Origin: Alphaproteobacteria bacterium
GTDB taxonomy: Bacteria > Pseudomonadota > Alphaproteobacteria > Rhodospirillales > Casp-alpha2
Direction: 5' to 3'
DNA length: 64,000 nt
Assembly (NCBI GenBank): GCA_024279135.1
Contig: JAJRRU010000007.1
Location: 33,474-97,473, forward strand
A program made the translations under genes and the position numbers. Positions 43,398 through 53,374 of this stretch are shown here, one piece after another. Position 1 is the first letter of the stretch. Every line of letters starts with the position of its first letter. Under the pieces are notes generated by a model, which made no database searches, had not been told where the DNA came from, and was given only the letters and a program-made list of their open reading frames with translations.

Positions 43398-43422
43398 ACA
43401 TGCCCGGCCTGAGCTCGGAACT

Positions 43423-44733
43423 TTAGACCTTGCGACGGCGAATAGACACGGTTTCGACACGCCCCTTGACCTGAACCTGCTCAACCGGACCGAAAGTATC
43501 GTCTGCCAATTCGACCTCGACGACAATCTCACCGGCCAGGGCCGCTGAACATAAACGGGCAGAAACATTCACCGCATCGCCAATCACCGTAAAGTCGCGG
43601 CGGTCTTCCGGCCCGATTGCCCCGGAGATGACGTTCCCGCGGTAAATACCCACACCCAGCGAGCGAGGGTAGTTGCCTTGTTTGACAACACTCAGAATTT
43701 CACCGGCAGCCCGGATTGCCTGTTTACTGCCATCTGGACTATCGAAACGTGCGAGAACGGCGTCGCCAATCATCTTGTCGATATCACCACCATGACGCCG
43801 GATAACCTCGACCTGCAATGTCATGACCCGATTAAGGAATTCAACCACCGTTTCCGGGGAGTTTTGTTCCGAATAGCCAGTAAAATCCCGAATATCGGAG
43901 AAAAAAAGCGTGGTGGTCAGCGCGCGTGATTCAATAGCCCCGGCAGAATCGGCCATTCGGGCGGCATTTACGGTATTGTTTGAAACAAAAGATTCGATGC
44001 GTGTGCGCAGCTCATTGATGGCCTCCGTTCGGATATCAATATCGATTTGTGCCCGGGTTACCAGTTTATTCAAGGCAAACGTAAAGATCAGAAACAACAG
44101 GGCCGGGATAGCGAGAATAGGGACAGCCGCCCTGATCAGGATTGCGTCGAGATACCCAACGGGTTCATACAATTCAAAAACGGTACGGATCTGTCCGCCA
44201 TCATCAAAAACCGGCACGTAAAGTTCGTATTGCTGCGAGCCATCATCCAGTGTTTTTGTCACAATTTCCGAGGTGAGGTCCTCGATGACAGCGACCAAAG
44301 CAGGGCCGTTTTCGGTGGTGCCGATTTCCTCCATATGGGTGGCAAATATAACCTTGCGATTAAGATCATAGACTTTGAGCTCAACCAGCCCCAATTCCCG
44401 TACTTCATCAAAAAAACTTGCCATCAGATTGCTGGCACCACCCGAGGTTCTCAGATCCTGTATGGTTTCCCCCGACATCAGGGCCTGCCAGGCTTGTGGT
44501 GATTTACTGGCCACCGCCCGGGCGATGGTTTGTGCCCTGCGCTGGGCCAACTCAAGGTATATAGACTCGACCACTTGCCCGGCAGTGAAGCCGATCAGAA
44601 CGAGGAAAACGATAACAAAACCGATCATGGCTGGAATAAAACGTTTACGAAACAGGGTTTTAAGGGGAAATGGCTGTTCCAGCGATGTATTTTCGGAAAC
44701 CGGTTTCGTTTTTACTGTAAAGTCTTTCGTCAA
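43423..44733 (-). CDS. Membrane adenylate cyclase, class III
   Basis: A 436-residue protein: N-terminal span (FIPAMIGFVIVFLVLIGFTAGQV), periplasmic sensor region of about 165 residues, second span (AAVPILAIPALLFLIFTFAL), coiled linker, then a class III cyclase domain. Metal-binding Asp residues are in LFFSDIRDFTGYSE and MIGDAVLARFD, and DFTVIGDAVNVSARL holds the transition-state Asn and Arg. The Lys in DIDKMIGDA favours ATP over GTP. TTG start with AGAGGT upstream. It is convergent with the binding-protein gene (25 bp). It would turn an external signal into cyclic AMP. Confidence 0.92.
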   Translation of the reverse strand: MTKDFTVKTKPVSENTSLEQPFPLKTLFRKRFIPAMIGFVIVFLVLIGFTAGQVVESIYLELAQRRAQTIARAVASKSPQAWQALMSGETIQDLRTSGGASNLMASFFDEVRELGLVELKVYDLNRKVIFATHMEEIGTTENGPALVAVIEDLTSEIVTKTLDDGSQQYELYVPVFDDGGQIRTVFELYEPVGYLDAILIRAAVPILAIPALLFLIFTFALNKLVTRAQIDIDIRTEAINELRTRIESFVSNNTVNAARMADSAGAIESRALTTTLFFSDIRDFTGYSEQNSPETVVEFLNRVMTLQVEVIRRHGGDIDKMIGDAVLARFDSPDGSKQAIRAAGEILSVVKQGNYPRSLGVGIYRGNVISGAIGPEDRRDFTVIGDAVNVSARLCSAALAGEIVVEVELADDTFGPVEQVQVKGRVETVSIRRRKV

Positions 44734-45473
44734 TTTTTACCTCTATAAACCAGACTTGATAACATCTCCCAATCTAGGGTCAGGATCTATTAATTCCATC
44801 CATTCTGCGGAGTCAATTTTACTCTCTGGTTAGGCGAATAGACGCAGAAAACCTCATGGTTTTCAAGTTTTTTAAACGCAGACAGAGGGTAAAAGTGTCC
44901 CGCCCAAAAGGGTTTACCAGGAAGGCTACACCTACTGCGAAAACAATGCTCGAATATACCCGGCATGTCCTTGGTTAACGATATGCCGGATATCATTGCC
45001 ATGGTTTCGGCGATTAGCAGCGTCACCCTTGGCACTGCATCCATGATATACTTCCAGGAAAACCCAGCTTTACCGCCCACGACCGTGGGGTTGCTGTGGT
45101 GGCTCGGAAATTCTGTCGGTATATTGACAATTGCGCTGCCGTTTCACTGGGTGGCTTGACGATCGTCACCACATTATAGTTGTCCTGTGCAATATTCGGA
45201 GCCGATAATTTCGCTCACAATGGCCTTGGGGGTTATACACGGACGTGACCCTGATCATATAGTACAGCCGTTCGTAGACGAACGCGTTGCGACGTAGTAT
45301 GGTTTTTTGTCATCCCAATCCGGCTCTTCCGGACCAAAAGACCGGACATTATATGGACTGACCATGAATGAACTTTTTCGCTGTTTGCCTGTCTCAACAC
45401 CCTTACGAGCTACCCATCCCCCTGCCCGGTATTTAATCGGTGTGCAATCAGTCCGGAATTCAGGGGCATATTA
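44734..45473. other. 740-bp region without a supported gene
   Basis: I find no convincing gene here. Two overlapping frames on opposite strands (44790-45080 minus, 44965-45159 plus) lack ribosome sites and recognised similarity. AGGGTCAGGAT near the left end (44775-44785) and GTGACCCTGAT at 45246-45256 share a GGGTCA core in opposite orientation, so decayed inserted DNA is possible. A perfect hairpin CGTTCG TAGA CGAACG is at 45269-45284 without a T-run. The promoter for the downstream permease genes must lie here. Confidence 0.5.
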
Positions 45474-46442
45474 ATGATACGTCTCTGCCTGTCACGGTTA
45501 TTTCAGTCGGCCTTGGTGCTGATCGTCATGTCATTTGTGATTTATCTTCTGATGGGCTTGATGCCGGGTGACCCGATCGATTTGATGGTCAGTTCTGACC
45601 CCGACATGACATCTCAGGATGCCCAGCGTTTGCGGGCACTGTACGGTCTCGACCTGCCGGTTACCGAACGATATCTGAACTGGCTATCCTCGGCTTTGTC
45701 GGGTGACTTCGGGTTTTCCCGACTGCATGCCAAACCCGTATTTACCGTCATCGGTCCGGCCTTTGCCAATACGGCCATCCTGGTTGGCCTGAGTTTAATT
45801 CTTTCCCTGGCACTGGGCCTGAGCATGGGTATCTGGGCGGCGGCAAACCCTTATTCCCTGAAAGATTATGTCATCAACATGCTGGCATTTGCCGGCATTT
45901 CGGTTCCGGCATTCTGGCTCGCCCTGATCCTGATTATGGTATTTTCCGTCGGCTTCGGTGTGTTGCCAGCCGGTGGCATGAGCCTGCCCGATGAAACGGG
46001 TATGTGGAATACGGCCAAATATCTGGTCCTGCCGGTATGCAGTCTGACCATTGCAAGTATCGGGGGCCATACCCGCTACATGCGCGCCGCTATGTTGGAA
46101 ACCATGGGCCAGGATTATATCCGCACGGCCCGCGCAAAAGGTCTGAAAGAAAGCCAGGTCATGCTGGGTCATGCCTTGCGCAATGCCCTGATCCCGGTTG
46201 TCAGTATCATAGCACTGGATTTCGGCGCGTTATTTTCAGGCGCGCTGATTACCGAAACAATCTTCGCCTACCCCGGCATGGGAAAACTGATTTTTGATGC
46301 CATCATGGGTAATGATTACAATCTTGCCCTGATTACCCTGTTGCTGGCGACACTGTTTACTCTGGGCGGCAATGTGATGGCCGATGTGGTCTATGGCATG
46401 CTCGACCCGAGGATTAGAATAAGCGCGGGAGCATCCGATTGA
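45474..46442 (+). CDS. Peptide-type ABC transporter permease, DppB-like
   Basis: Inner-membrane permease of the oligopeptide/dipeptide class, 322 residues with about six spans. The N-terminus has the DppB-type LVIMSFVIYLLMGLMPGDPIDLM and the LYGLDLPVTERYLNWLSSALSGDFGFS signature; the EAA loop is YIRTARAKGLKESQVMLGHALRNALIPV. It overlaps the next permease start by one base (TGATG at 46440-46444). The binding protein at 41685 is the nearest family-5 partner; no ATPase gene follows. Confidence 0.92.
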   Translation: MIRLCLSRLFQSALVLIVMSFVIYLLMGLMPGDPIDLMVSSDPDMTSQDAQRLRALYGLDLPVTERYLNWLSSALSGDFGFSRLHAKPVFTVIGPAFANTAILVGLSLILSLALGLSMGIWAAANPYSLKDYVINMLAFAGISVPAFWLALILIMVFSVGFGVLPAGGMSLPDETGMWNTAKYLVLPVCSLTIASIGGHTRYMRAAMLETMGQDYIRTARAKGLKESQVMLGHALRNALIPVVSIIALDFGALFSGALITETIFAYPGMGKLIFDAIMGNDYNLALITLLLATLFTLGGNVMADVVYGMLDPRIRISAGASD

Positions 46443-47353
46443 TGGCATCTCCGTCACAATTATTGCTTCAACGCTTTTCGCGCCACCGCATGGCCTTTGC
46501 CAGCGCCACCCTGCTTGTTATTCTGGTTGTTCTGACGGCCATGGCGCCACTGTTTGAACGTGTCCTGGCTGTCAGCTCGAGCGAGGTTGATCTGTTCAAC
46601 CGGTTCGCAGCCCCCAACATCCGAAACCTGCTCGGCACGGACGAGTTGGGCAGAGACTTGCTGTTACGGCTTTTGTATGGTGGCCAGATATCTCTTTTTG
46701 TCGGCATCACAGCGGCCCTCATCGCCTCGACAATGGGCACCGCAATCGGTTTGTTGGCCGGATATGTGGGGGGACGGCTGGACGGATTTCTCATGCGCCT
46801 GACCGATGGTGTAATTGCCTTGCCCCTGTTGCCCCTGCTGATCGTGTTAGCGGCACTGGATTTATCAAAACTCGGCTTGCCGGACACGCTGGTCAATTCA
46901 GAAAATGTCAGCTTCTATCGCATCATCCTGATTGTCTCGCTGGCCGGGTGGACTACCACCGCACGATTGGTGCGGGCCAGCACCTTGTCGTTGCGCGAAC
47001 AGGATTTTGTCCTGGCAGCCAGGGCACAAGGCTGCTCTGATCTGCGGATTATGATGCGCCACATCCTGCCCAACCTGACATCGCCGGTGATCGTGGCGAC
47101 CAGCCTGTCTGTGGGCAACATTATTTTACTGGAATCGGTGCTTAGTTTTCTGGGTTTGGGTATTCAACCCCCAACCCCGAGCTGGGGAAATCTACTGACC
47201 AATGCCCAGGAACTGATCTGGGAGTCGCCGGAGCTGGCCTTTTATCCGGGCATCCTGATATTCCTGACCGTTATTGCGTTTAATTTTGTCGGTGATGGCT
47301 TGCAGGACGCCCTGAACCCGAGAACCGGGAAACATGTTAGTTCAACAACTTGA
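46442..47353 (+). CDS. Peptide-type ABC transporter permease, DppC-like
   Basis: Second permease of a peptide-type importer, 303 residues. It has the short N-terminal span, APNIRNLLGTDELGRDLLLRLLYGGQISLFVGI signature of DppC proteins, and the EAA loop DFVLAARAQGCSDLRIMMRHILPNL, ending FNFVGDGLQDALNPR. It is coupled to the DppB-like gene by a one-base overlap. The usual dppD/dppF ATPase genes are missing; hemA comes next, 118 bp away. Confidence 0.92.
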   Translation: MASPSQLLLQRFSRHRMAFASATLLVILVVLTAMAPLFERVLAVSSSEVDLFNRFAAPNIRNLLGTDELGRDLLLRLLYGGQISLFVGITAALIASTMGTAIGLLAGYVGGRLDGFLMRLTDGVIALPLLPLLIVLAALDLSKLGLPDTLVNSENVSFYRIILIVSLAGWTTTARLVRASTLSLREQDFVLAARAQGCSDLRIMMRHILPNLTSPVIVATSLSVGNIILLESVLSFLGLGIQPPTPSWGNLLTNAQELIWESPELAFYPGILIFLTVIAFNFVGDGLQDALNPRTGKHVSSTT

Positions 47354-47471
47354 TCCATAACCCGTCTAATTCCTGTTGTGACACCAAATTACGTTGGCTT
47401 TTAGAATTTCACAGAGTATGTTCACGCTTATCAGACATCCCCATTAACAATCGTCCAAGGAACCACCAGCC

Positions 47472-48707
47472 GTGGATTACAACAATTTTTTTGCCGAAAA
47501 AATAAATGACCTGAAAGACGAAGGACGCTACCGCGTATTTGCCGATCTTGAACGCCATGCAGGGGCGTACCCACACGCCTCCAACTATCGCGACGGAACC
47601 GTCCATGATGTTACAGTATGGTGTTCCAACGATTACCTTGGCATGGGACAAAATTCTGTCGTTCTGGACGCCATGCATGATGCCATCGACAAGTGCGGCG
47701 CCGGAGCCGGCGGGACCCGCAACATCGCCGGTACCAATCACTATCACGTGCTTCTGGAAGAAGAACTGGCGGCCCTGCACGGTACAGAGGCAGCCCTTAT
47801 CTTCAGTTCAGGCTGGGTCGCCAATATGACGACCCTGAGCACCCTGGGCTCCATGCTGCCCGATTGTGTGTTGTTGTCCGATGAGCTTAATCATAACTCC
47901 ATGATCGAAGGTATTCGCCACACCAAGGCCGAACGCCTGATTTTCCGTCACAACGACCCCGGCCACGTGGAAGAACTGCTGAAGGGAATCGACAAGGATC
48001 GCCCCAAACTGATTATATTTGAATCCCTCTATTCCATGGATGGTGACATTGCCCCCATCAAGGAATTTTGCGATCTCGCCGAAAAATATGGTGCCATGAC
48101 GTTCATCGACGAAGTCCATGCGGTCGGCCTGTACGGTGAAACCGGTGCAGGCGTGGCCGAACGCGATGGCCAGATGCATCGTCTCGACATCATACAGGGC
48201 ACCCTTGCCAAGGGTTTTGGCGTGGTTGGCGGTTATATTGCCGGCACCAGGAATATGTGTGACGTGATCAGGTCTTACGGCACTGGATTTATCTTTTCCA
48301 CATCCATGCCTCCGGCGGTCGCCGCTGCGTCCCTTGCCAGTGTAAAATATGTCCGCACCCACAATGAGTTACGCATTCAACATCAGGAACGTGCCGCAAC
48401 CTTGAAACAGCGAATGCGCGATGAGGGATTTCCGGTGATGGATTCCATCAGTCATATCGTACCGGTTCTGGTGGGCGAGGCTGTGTTGTGTAAAAGTTTG
48501 TCGGACCGTTTGCTGGACACGCACAATATTTATGTTCAACCCATCAATTACCCGACCGTGTCACGCGGAACTGAGCGCCTGCGCTTTACACCTTCACCGC
48601 TCCATTCTGATAAGAACATAGATGATCTGATCGCGTCCATGAACGAAGTCTGGGAATTCTTCGGTCTGAATAAAATGACGAGTGACGAAATGGCAAAAAT
48701 AGGATAA
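47472..48707 (+). CDS. hemA: 5-aminolevulinate synthase
   Basis: PLP-dependent enzyme making 5-aminolevulinate from glycine and succinyl-CoA, the alphaproteobacterial (Shemin) entry to heme, and 411 residues long. Landmarks are [37 protein letters not shown] (PLP Asp) and the Schiff-base Lys at K247 in [18 protein letters not shown] start with AAGGAA nine bases before it. It is followed after 12 bp by a small probable regulator gene. The AKGFG wording (usual is AKAFG) is a minor variation. Confidence 0.96.
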   Translation: MDYNNFFAEKINDLKDEGRYRVFADLERHAGAYPHASNYRDGTVHDVTVWCSNDYLGMGQNSVVLDAMHDAIDKCGAGAGGTRNIAGTNHYHVLLEEELAALHGTEAALIFSSGWVANMTTLSTLGSMLPDCVLLSDELNHNSMIEGIRHTKAERLIFRHNDPGHVEELLKGIDKDRPKLIIFESLYSMDGDIAPIKEFCDLAEKYGAMTFIDEVHAVGLYGETGAGVAERDGQMHRLDIIQGTLAKGFGVVGGYIAGTRNMCDVIRSYGTGFIFSTSMPPAVAAASLASVKYVRTHNELRIQHQERAATLKQRMRDEGFPVMDSISHIVPVLVGEAVLCKSLSDRLLDTHNIYVQPINYPTVSRGTERLRFTPSPLHSDKNIDDLIASMNEVWEFFGLNKMTSDEMAKIG

Positions 48708-48719
48708 TATAATTATATT

Positions 48720-49250
48720 ATGTTTACAGATAGTACACTGACACCAAAGGAAGCCGTGCGGTTGTGCGCATTGGGAACGCTGAGCGTGGAACCCATGCGT
48801 TACAGTGCACTGGCCAGTGCGGTTCGCTATTTTGTCAGCCATGTTATCGGGCCATCCCTCGACGTTATGGGCCAGTCCATCGAGTTGCTGCGCTACGAAG
48901 GCCTGGTTGATGTAAACGACGATCAGGACGATCCGGAAATGAAGATAACCGAGACCGGACGAGTTGAATTTTCAACACTTATTAATGCCAATGTCCGGCA
49001 CGGCGCGACAGAATTAAACAAGCTGATCATCGCCCTGAAATTCCGGTTTTTGCATCTGTTGCCAGCCCGGCAACAAGCCGAACAGGTCGTTATGCTGATG
49101 GACCTGTCAGAAAACGAATTGGCCCGTCTGTCGGAATTGCGCACCCATCACGCCAACGACGATGGTAACATCGTAACCTGGCTGGACCATGATATTACCA
49201 TGGTCGAACAGCATCTGGTCTGGTTACAAAAACTTCATACCCGCCTGTAA
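48720..49250 (+). CDS. Possible winged-helix regulator downstream of hemA
   Basis: A 176-residue protein whose N-terminal 75 residues resemble a PadR/MarR-type winged helix (EAVRLCALGTLSVEPMRYSALASAVRYFV, then IELLRYEGLVDVNDDQDDPEMKITETGRVEF, a wing-like strand turn). The C-terminal half is helical with conserved-looking hydrophobic positions and could dimerise. It starts 12 bp after hemA, probably in the same transcript, but no good ribosome site is seen. I do not recognise an exact family, and no function is assigned. Confidence 0.6.
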   Translation: MFTDSTLTPKEAVRLCALGTLSVEPMRYSALASAVRYFVSHVIGPSLDVMGQSIELLRYEGLVDVNDDQDDPEMKITETGRVEFSTLINANVRHGATELNKLIIALKFRFLHLLPARQQAEQVVMLMDLSENELARLSELRTHHANDDGNIVTWLDHDITMVEQHLVWLQKLHTRL

Positions 49251-49367
49251 TCTGGATTTAATCCAAACTTAATTTTTTTCTTTTTCCCTGTCATGACGAC
49301 TAGTATTGGTCTATTGACCCATTGTCATGGACACAATGAAATCACCAGATAGATCGGTTAAAATACT

Positions 49368-52300
49368 ATGGTAGAGCGTCGAACAATCAAACGGCTGCTG
49401 ATTGCCAACCGAAGCGAAATTGCCATACGCATATTCCGCGCCGCAACGGAACTGGGTATCCAGACCGTTGCGATCTATTCCAAAGAAGACCGGTTTGCCT
49501 TGCACCGTTTCAAGGCTGACGAGAGCTATCTGGTGGGTCACGACAAAAAACCAATCGATGCCTATCTGGACATCGAGGATATTCTGCGCATCGCCAAAGA
49601 TGCCAATGTTGATGCCATCCATCCTGGGTATGGATTCTTATCTGAAAACCCCGACTTCGCAGAGGCCTGCGCCAAGGCCGGTATATTGTTTATTGGCCCC
49701 ACCCCGCAGGTCATGCGCAGCCTTGGCAACAAAATTTCTGCCCGGGAGCTGGCCTTGCAGGCTGGCGCGCCCGTGATGCCCGCCACCGGCCCACTTCCCC
49801 TTGATGGCAAACAGGCCATCGCGTTGGCAGCCACCATCGGTTACCCGATCATGTTAAAGGCCAGTTGGGGCGGCGGTGGACGCGGGATGCGGGTTATCGA
49901 AGCCGAAGACGAACTGCTGGAACTGGCCGATGCGGCACGGCGCGAAGCAAAAGCAGCGTTTGGTAATGAAGAGGTTTACCTGGAAAAACTGGTCCGCCAC
50001 GCCCGCCATGTAGAAGTCCAGGTATTTGGCGACCATCATGGCAGTCTGGTTCATTTGTTTGAACGCGACTGTTCCATTCAGCGCCGCAACCAGAAAGTCA
50101 TTGAACGCGCCCCTGCCCCGTACATCGACCAGCCCACGCGGATCAAACTTTGTGATGCCGCCCTGTCGATAGCCAGAACCGCCGGTTACACCAACGCCGG
50201 AACCGTAGAATTCCTGCTCGATATCGACACAGACAAGTTTTATTTCATCGAGGTCAATCCCCGTATTCAGGTCGAACACACGGTTACAGAAACAGTGACG
50301 GGTGTCGATATCGTCAAGGCCCAGATTAAAATAGCCGAAGGCGCACGGATCGGTGATGCCGACAGCGGGATGCCCACACAAGATGCCATCAGGCTAAATG
50401 GGCACGCTATCCAGTGCCGGGTGACCACGGAAGCCCCGGAGAATAACTTTATTCCCGATTACGGCAAAATCCTGGCCTACCGGGGTGCCACCGGGTTCGG
50501 TATCCGGCTCGATGGTGGTACCGCCTATTCCGGCGCCATCATCACCCGTTATTATGACTCCCTGCTGGAAAAGGTCACCGCCTGGGGAACCACACCCGAA
50601 GAGGCCATCACCCGGATGGATCGTGCACTTCGTGAATTTCGCATTCGCGGTGTGGCGACCAATCTGACGTTTCTGGAAAATTTGCTGAGCCATCCATCGT
50701 TTCGAACCGGGGCCTATACCACCCGATTTATTGATGACACGCCCGAGCTGTTCGATTTGCCCAAACGCAGAGACCGGGCATCGCGGCTGTTACGGTTCAT
50801 CGGCGAGGTCGCAGTCAATGGCAATAACGAAGTGGCAAACCGGGCCAGCCCGCGAACCAGGCATACCCCCGTGATACCCGACACATCCCAGATTGCGCCA
50901 CGACCCGGCACCCGGCAACTGCTCTACAGCGAAGGCCCGGAAGCCGTGGCACAATGGATGCTGGCCCAAAACAAGGTGCTGGTTACCGATACCACCATGC
51001 GTGATGCCCACCAGTCATTGTTGGCTACCCGGATCAGGACCGAGGATCTGGTCGCTATTGCACCGGCCTATGCGGCCCTGGTACCCGAGCTGTTTTCCGT
51101 GGAATGCTGGGGCGGGGCGACCTTCGATGTGGCTATGCGGTTCCTCAACGAATGCCCGTGGGAGCGCCTGAAAAAACTGCGTAACGCCATGCCAAACCTG
51201 TTGATCCAGATGTTATTGCGCGCCTCAAACGGTGTGGGTTATACCAATTACCCCGATAACACGGTGCAGTATTTTGTCGATCAGGCCGCCAGGGGCGGTG
51301 TTGATCTGTTCCGGGTATTCGATAGCCTGAACTGGGTCGAAAACATGCGCCCGGCCATGGACGCGATACTCGACACCGGTAAGATCTGCGAAGCCGCAAT
51401 TTGTTATAGCGGTGATCTGCTCAACCCTGACCGCCCCAAATATAACCTGAAATACTATATCGAACTGGCCCGAGAGCTTGAAAGTGCCGGGGCTCATATC
51501 CTGTGTATCAAGGATATGTCCGGGGTGCTTAAACCCGAAGCGGCAAAACAGCTTTTTTCTGCCCTCAAACAGGAAATCGGCATCCCCTTGCACCTGCACA
51601 CCCACGATACCAGCGGTATCGGGGCGGCCACCGTACTGGCAGCCGTGCAAGCCGGTGTAGACGCCGTGGACGGTGCGCTGGATTCCATGAGCGGTCTGAC
51701 CTCACAACCCAATCTGGGCTCTATAGTCGCAGCCCTGCGCCATACCCCATATGACACCGGACTGGACACGATAGCCTTACGCAAGTTATCGGATTACTGG
51801 GAACTGGTGCGAGCAAACTATATCGGTTTCGAGAGCGACATACGCTCGGGCACCGCCGACGTCTATCACCACGAGATGCCGGGTGGCCAGTACACCAACC
51901 TGCGCCAGCAGGCCCGCTCATTGGGCATCGAGGACCATTGGGCCGAAGTTTCCGACACCTACGCCGATGTAAATGCCATGTTCGGCGATATCGTCAAAGT
52001 CACGCCATCATCAAAGGTGGTTGGCGACATGGCATTGAGCATGGTCACCAGTGGACTGACACGGGTGGATGTGGAAAACCCCGACAAGGAAATATCCTTT
52101 CCGGAGTCTGTGGTATCGTTCTTCCGTGGCGATCTGGGCCAACCGGTCGGGGGCTTTCCCGAGGCCCTGCAAAAGAAAATCCTGAAGGGTGAAAAGCCGA
52201 TCACCGTAAGGCCGGGCTCCATCATGCCCGCCGCCGATCTGGAGTCTGAACGCAAGACTGCCGAACAGACTGTCGGCCGGGCTATCAGTGACGCCGAACT

Positions 52301-52829
52301 GGCTTCATATCTGATGTATCCCAAGGTGTTTACCGATTACGCTCTTCACCGCAGCGAATACAGCAATGTATCCATCCTGCCGACCCCGGTATTCTTTTAT
52401 GGCATGATCGCCGGTGAGGAAATATCGGTGCACATCGATAAGGGGAAAACCCTTATTATTCAGTTCTATGCAGTCAGCGAACCCGATGAGGAAGGCTACT
52501 GCACGGTGTTTTTCGAGCTTAATGGTCAACCCCGAACGGTCAGGGTCCGCGACCACAACCGGACACCCGCCCGTGAAGCACACCCCAAGGCAGAAGCCGA
52601 CAATCCAGCCCATGTGGGGGCTCCCATGCCCGGACTGGTGGTCGGGGTATCGGTCATCGAGGGTCAGGTGGTTGAACGGGGCGATGTTTTGCTGGCTATC
52701 GAGGCCATGAAGATGGAAACCTCGGTGGTCGCCGAATGTGGCGGTACCATCAAACAAATCACGGCACCCGTTGGAACCCAGGTCGATACCAAGGATTTAC
52801 TGGTTATCTTCCAAGAAGGCTCTGTCTGA
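49368..52829 (+). CDS. pyc: Pyruvate carboxylase
   Basis: Biotin enzyme carboxylating pyruvate to oxaloacetate, replenishing the TCA cycle. At 1153 residues it has the single-chain form. Residues 1-450 are the biotin carboxylase (LLIANRSEIAIRIFRA, ATP-grasp KASWGGGGRGMR, EVNPRIQVEHTVTE). The carboxyltransferase is about 530-800 (DTTMRDAHQSLLATR, FDVAMRFLNECPWERL, HLHTHDTSG). The C-terminal biotinyl domain has EAMKMET with biotinylated K1115. Complete length, no frameshift. Convergent with the Hpt gene nine bases downstream. Confidence 0.97.
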   Translation: MVERRTIKRLLIANRSEIAIRIFRAATELGIQTVAIYSKEDRFALHRFKADESYLVGHDKKPIDAYLDIEDILRIAKDANVDAIHPGYGFLSENPDFAEACAKAGILFIGPTPQVMRSLGNKISARELALQAGAPVMPATGPLPLDGKQAIALAATIGYPIMLKASWGGGGRGMRVIEAEDELLELADAARREAKAAFGNEEVYLEKLVRHARHVEVQVFGDHHGSLVHLFERDCSIQRRNQKVIERAPAPYIDQPTRIKLCDAALSIARTAGYTNAGTVEFLLDIDTDKFYFIEVNPRIQVEHTVTETVTGVDIVKAQIKIAEGARIGDADSGMPTQDAIRLNGHAIQCRVTTEAPENNFIPDYGKILAYRGATGFGIRLDGGTAYSGAIITRYYDSLLEKVTAWGTTPEEAITRMDRALREFRIRGVATNLTFLENLLSHPSFRTGAYTTRFIDDTPELFDLPKRRDRASRLLRFIGEVAVNGNNEVANRASPRTRHTPVIPDTSQIAPRPGTRQLLYSEGPEAVAQWMLAQNKVLVTDTTMRDAHQSLLATRIRTEDLVAIAPAYAALVPELFSVECWGGATFDVAMRFLNECPWERLKKLRNAMPNLLIQMLLRASNGVGYTNYPDNTVQYFVDQAARGGVDLFRVFDSLNWVENMRPAMDAILDTGKICEAAICYSGDLLNPDRPKYNLKYYIELARELESAGAHILCIKDMSGVLKPEAAKQLFSALKQEIGIPLHLHTHDTSGIGAATVLAAVQAGVDAVDGALDSMSGLTSQPNLGSIVAALRHTPYDTGLDTIALRKLSDYWELVRANYIGFESDIRSGTADVYHHEMPGGQYTNLRQQARSLGIEDHWAEVSDTYADVNAMFGDIVKVTPSSKVVGDMALSMVTSGLTRVDVENPDKEISFPESVVSFFRGDLGQPVGGFPEALQKKILKGEKPITVRPGSIMPAADLESERKTAEQTVGRAISDAELASYLMYPKVFTDYALHRSEYSNVSILPTPVFFYGMIAGEEISVHIDKGKTLIIQFYAVSEPDEEGYCTVFFELNGQPRTVRVRDHNRTPAREAHPKAEADNPAHVGAPMPGLVVGVSVIEGQVVERGDVLLAIEAMKMETSVVAECGGTIKQITAPVGTQVDTKDLLVIFQEGSV

Positions 52830-52838
52830 TGTAACGCC

Positions 52839-53363
52839 CTATTTGTTTTTTTCGCGGCGTATTTTTTTCTGGACGGCCTCGATTCCCTTCAGAACCTGCT
52901 TGCCCAGATCGCCACCATCGCCGCGAATTTTAGACGTAAGAACCATGCGCATGGCATCGATATGGATTTGGATGGTTTCATCTTGCAACGAGATGGAAAC
53001 CGTATCATCAAGATGATCGATAAAGCGGCATAACTGATCGCCGACCCGTGTCATCAGGGTGTAACCGAATGTGCCGCCCTGGCCTTTCATATCATGCACA
53101 AGGGTATACATCAGATCGAGGTTTTCCTGACGATTGTCGACATTTTCAATTAACTGTTCATAGGTGTACTGGAGCCGGATCAGGTCGCTTTTCGCCCAAT
53201 CCAGATAGTCATCCGCCAATTTGATAATAACATTTTCTGCCCGCTTAAGAACATCAGCCGAAACCACCCCCGAACCGGTTGTCTTGACCCGCTTGCGAAT
53301 CGGGTTAGGGACAGATGAAAATATTCCGTTACCATTTTTGCGATTGTTCATTGTCGAATCCAT
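52839..53363 (-). CDS. Hpt-like phosphotransfer protein
   Basis: A 174-residue protein with a variable basic N-terminus (about 1-35) and a helical-bundle Hpt-like domain. The likely phosphoacceptor is H90 in LVHDMKGQGGTFGYTLMTRVGDQLCRF, which follows the HxxKGxxxxxG pattern. The C-terminal end is lysine-rich (VQKKIRREKNK). It follows the response-regulator gene by 11 bp, so the two are probably one transcript and partners in a phosphorelay. No kinase is encoded nearby. Confidence 0.78.
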   Translation of the reverse strand: MDSTMNNRKNGNGIFSSVPNPIRKRVKTTGSGVVSADVLKRAENVIIKLADDYLDWAKSDLIRLQYTYEQLIENVDNRQENLDLMYTLVHDMKGQGGTFGYTLMTRVGDQLCRFIDHLDDTVSISLQDETIQIHIDAMRMVLTSKIRGDGGDLGKQVLKGIEAVQKKIRREKNK

Positions 53364-53374
53364 TCAGGCTTGTA

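Noticed and set aside
44790..45080. 96-residue minus-strand frame in the gap before the permease genes
   Set aside because: No ribosome site, no recognised family, overlaps another weak frame.
44965..45159. 64-residue hydrophobic plus-strand frame in the same gap
   Set aside because: It looks like a possible membrane segment but lacks a ribosome site and has no context; could be a remnant, not a supported gene.
45269..45284. Hairpin CGTTCG-TAGA-CGAACG as a terminator
   Set aside because: No T-run follows on either strand and no gene ends just before it.
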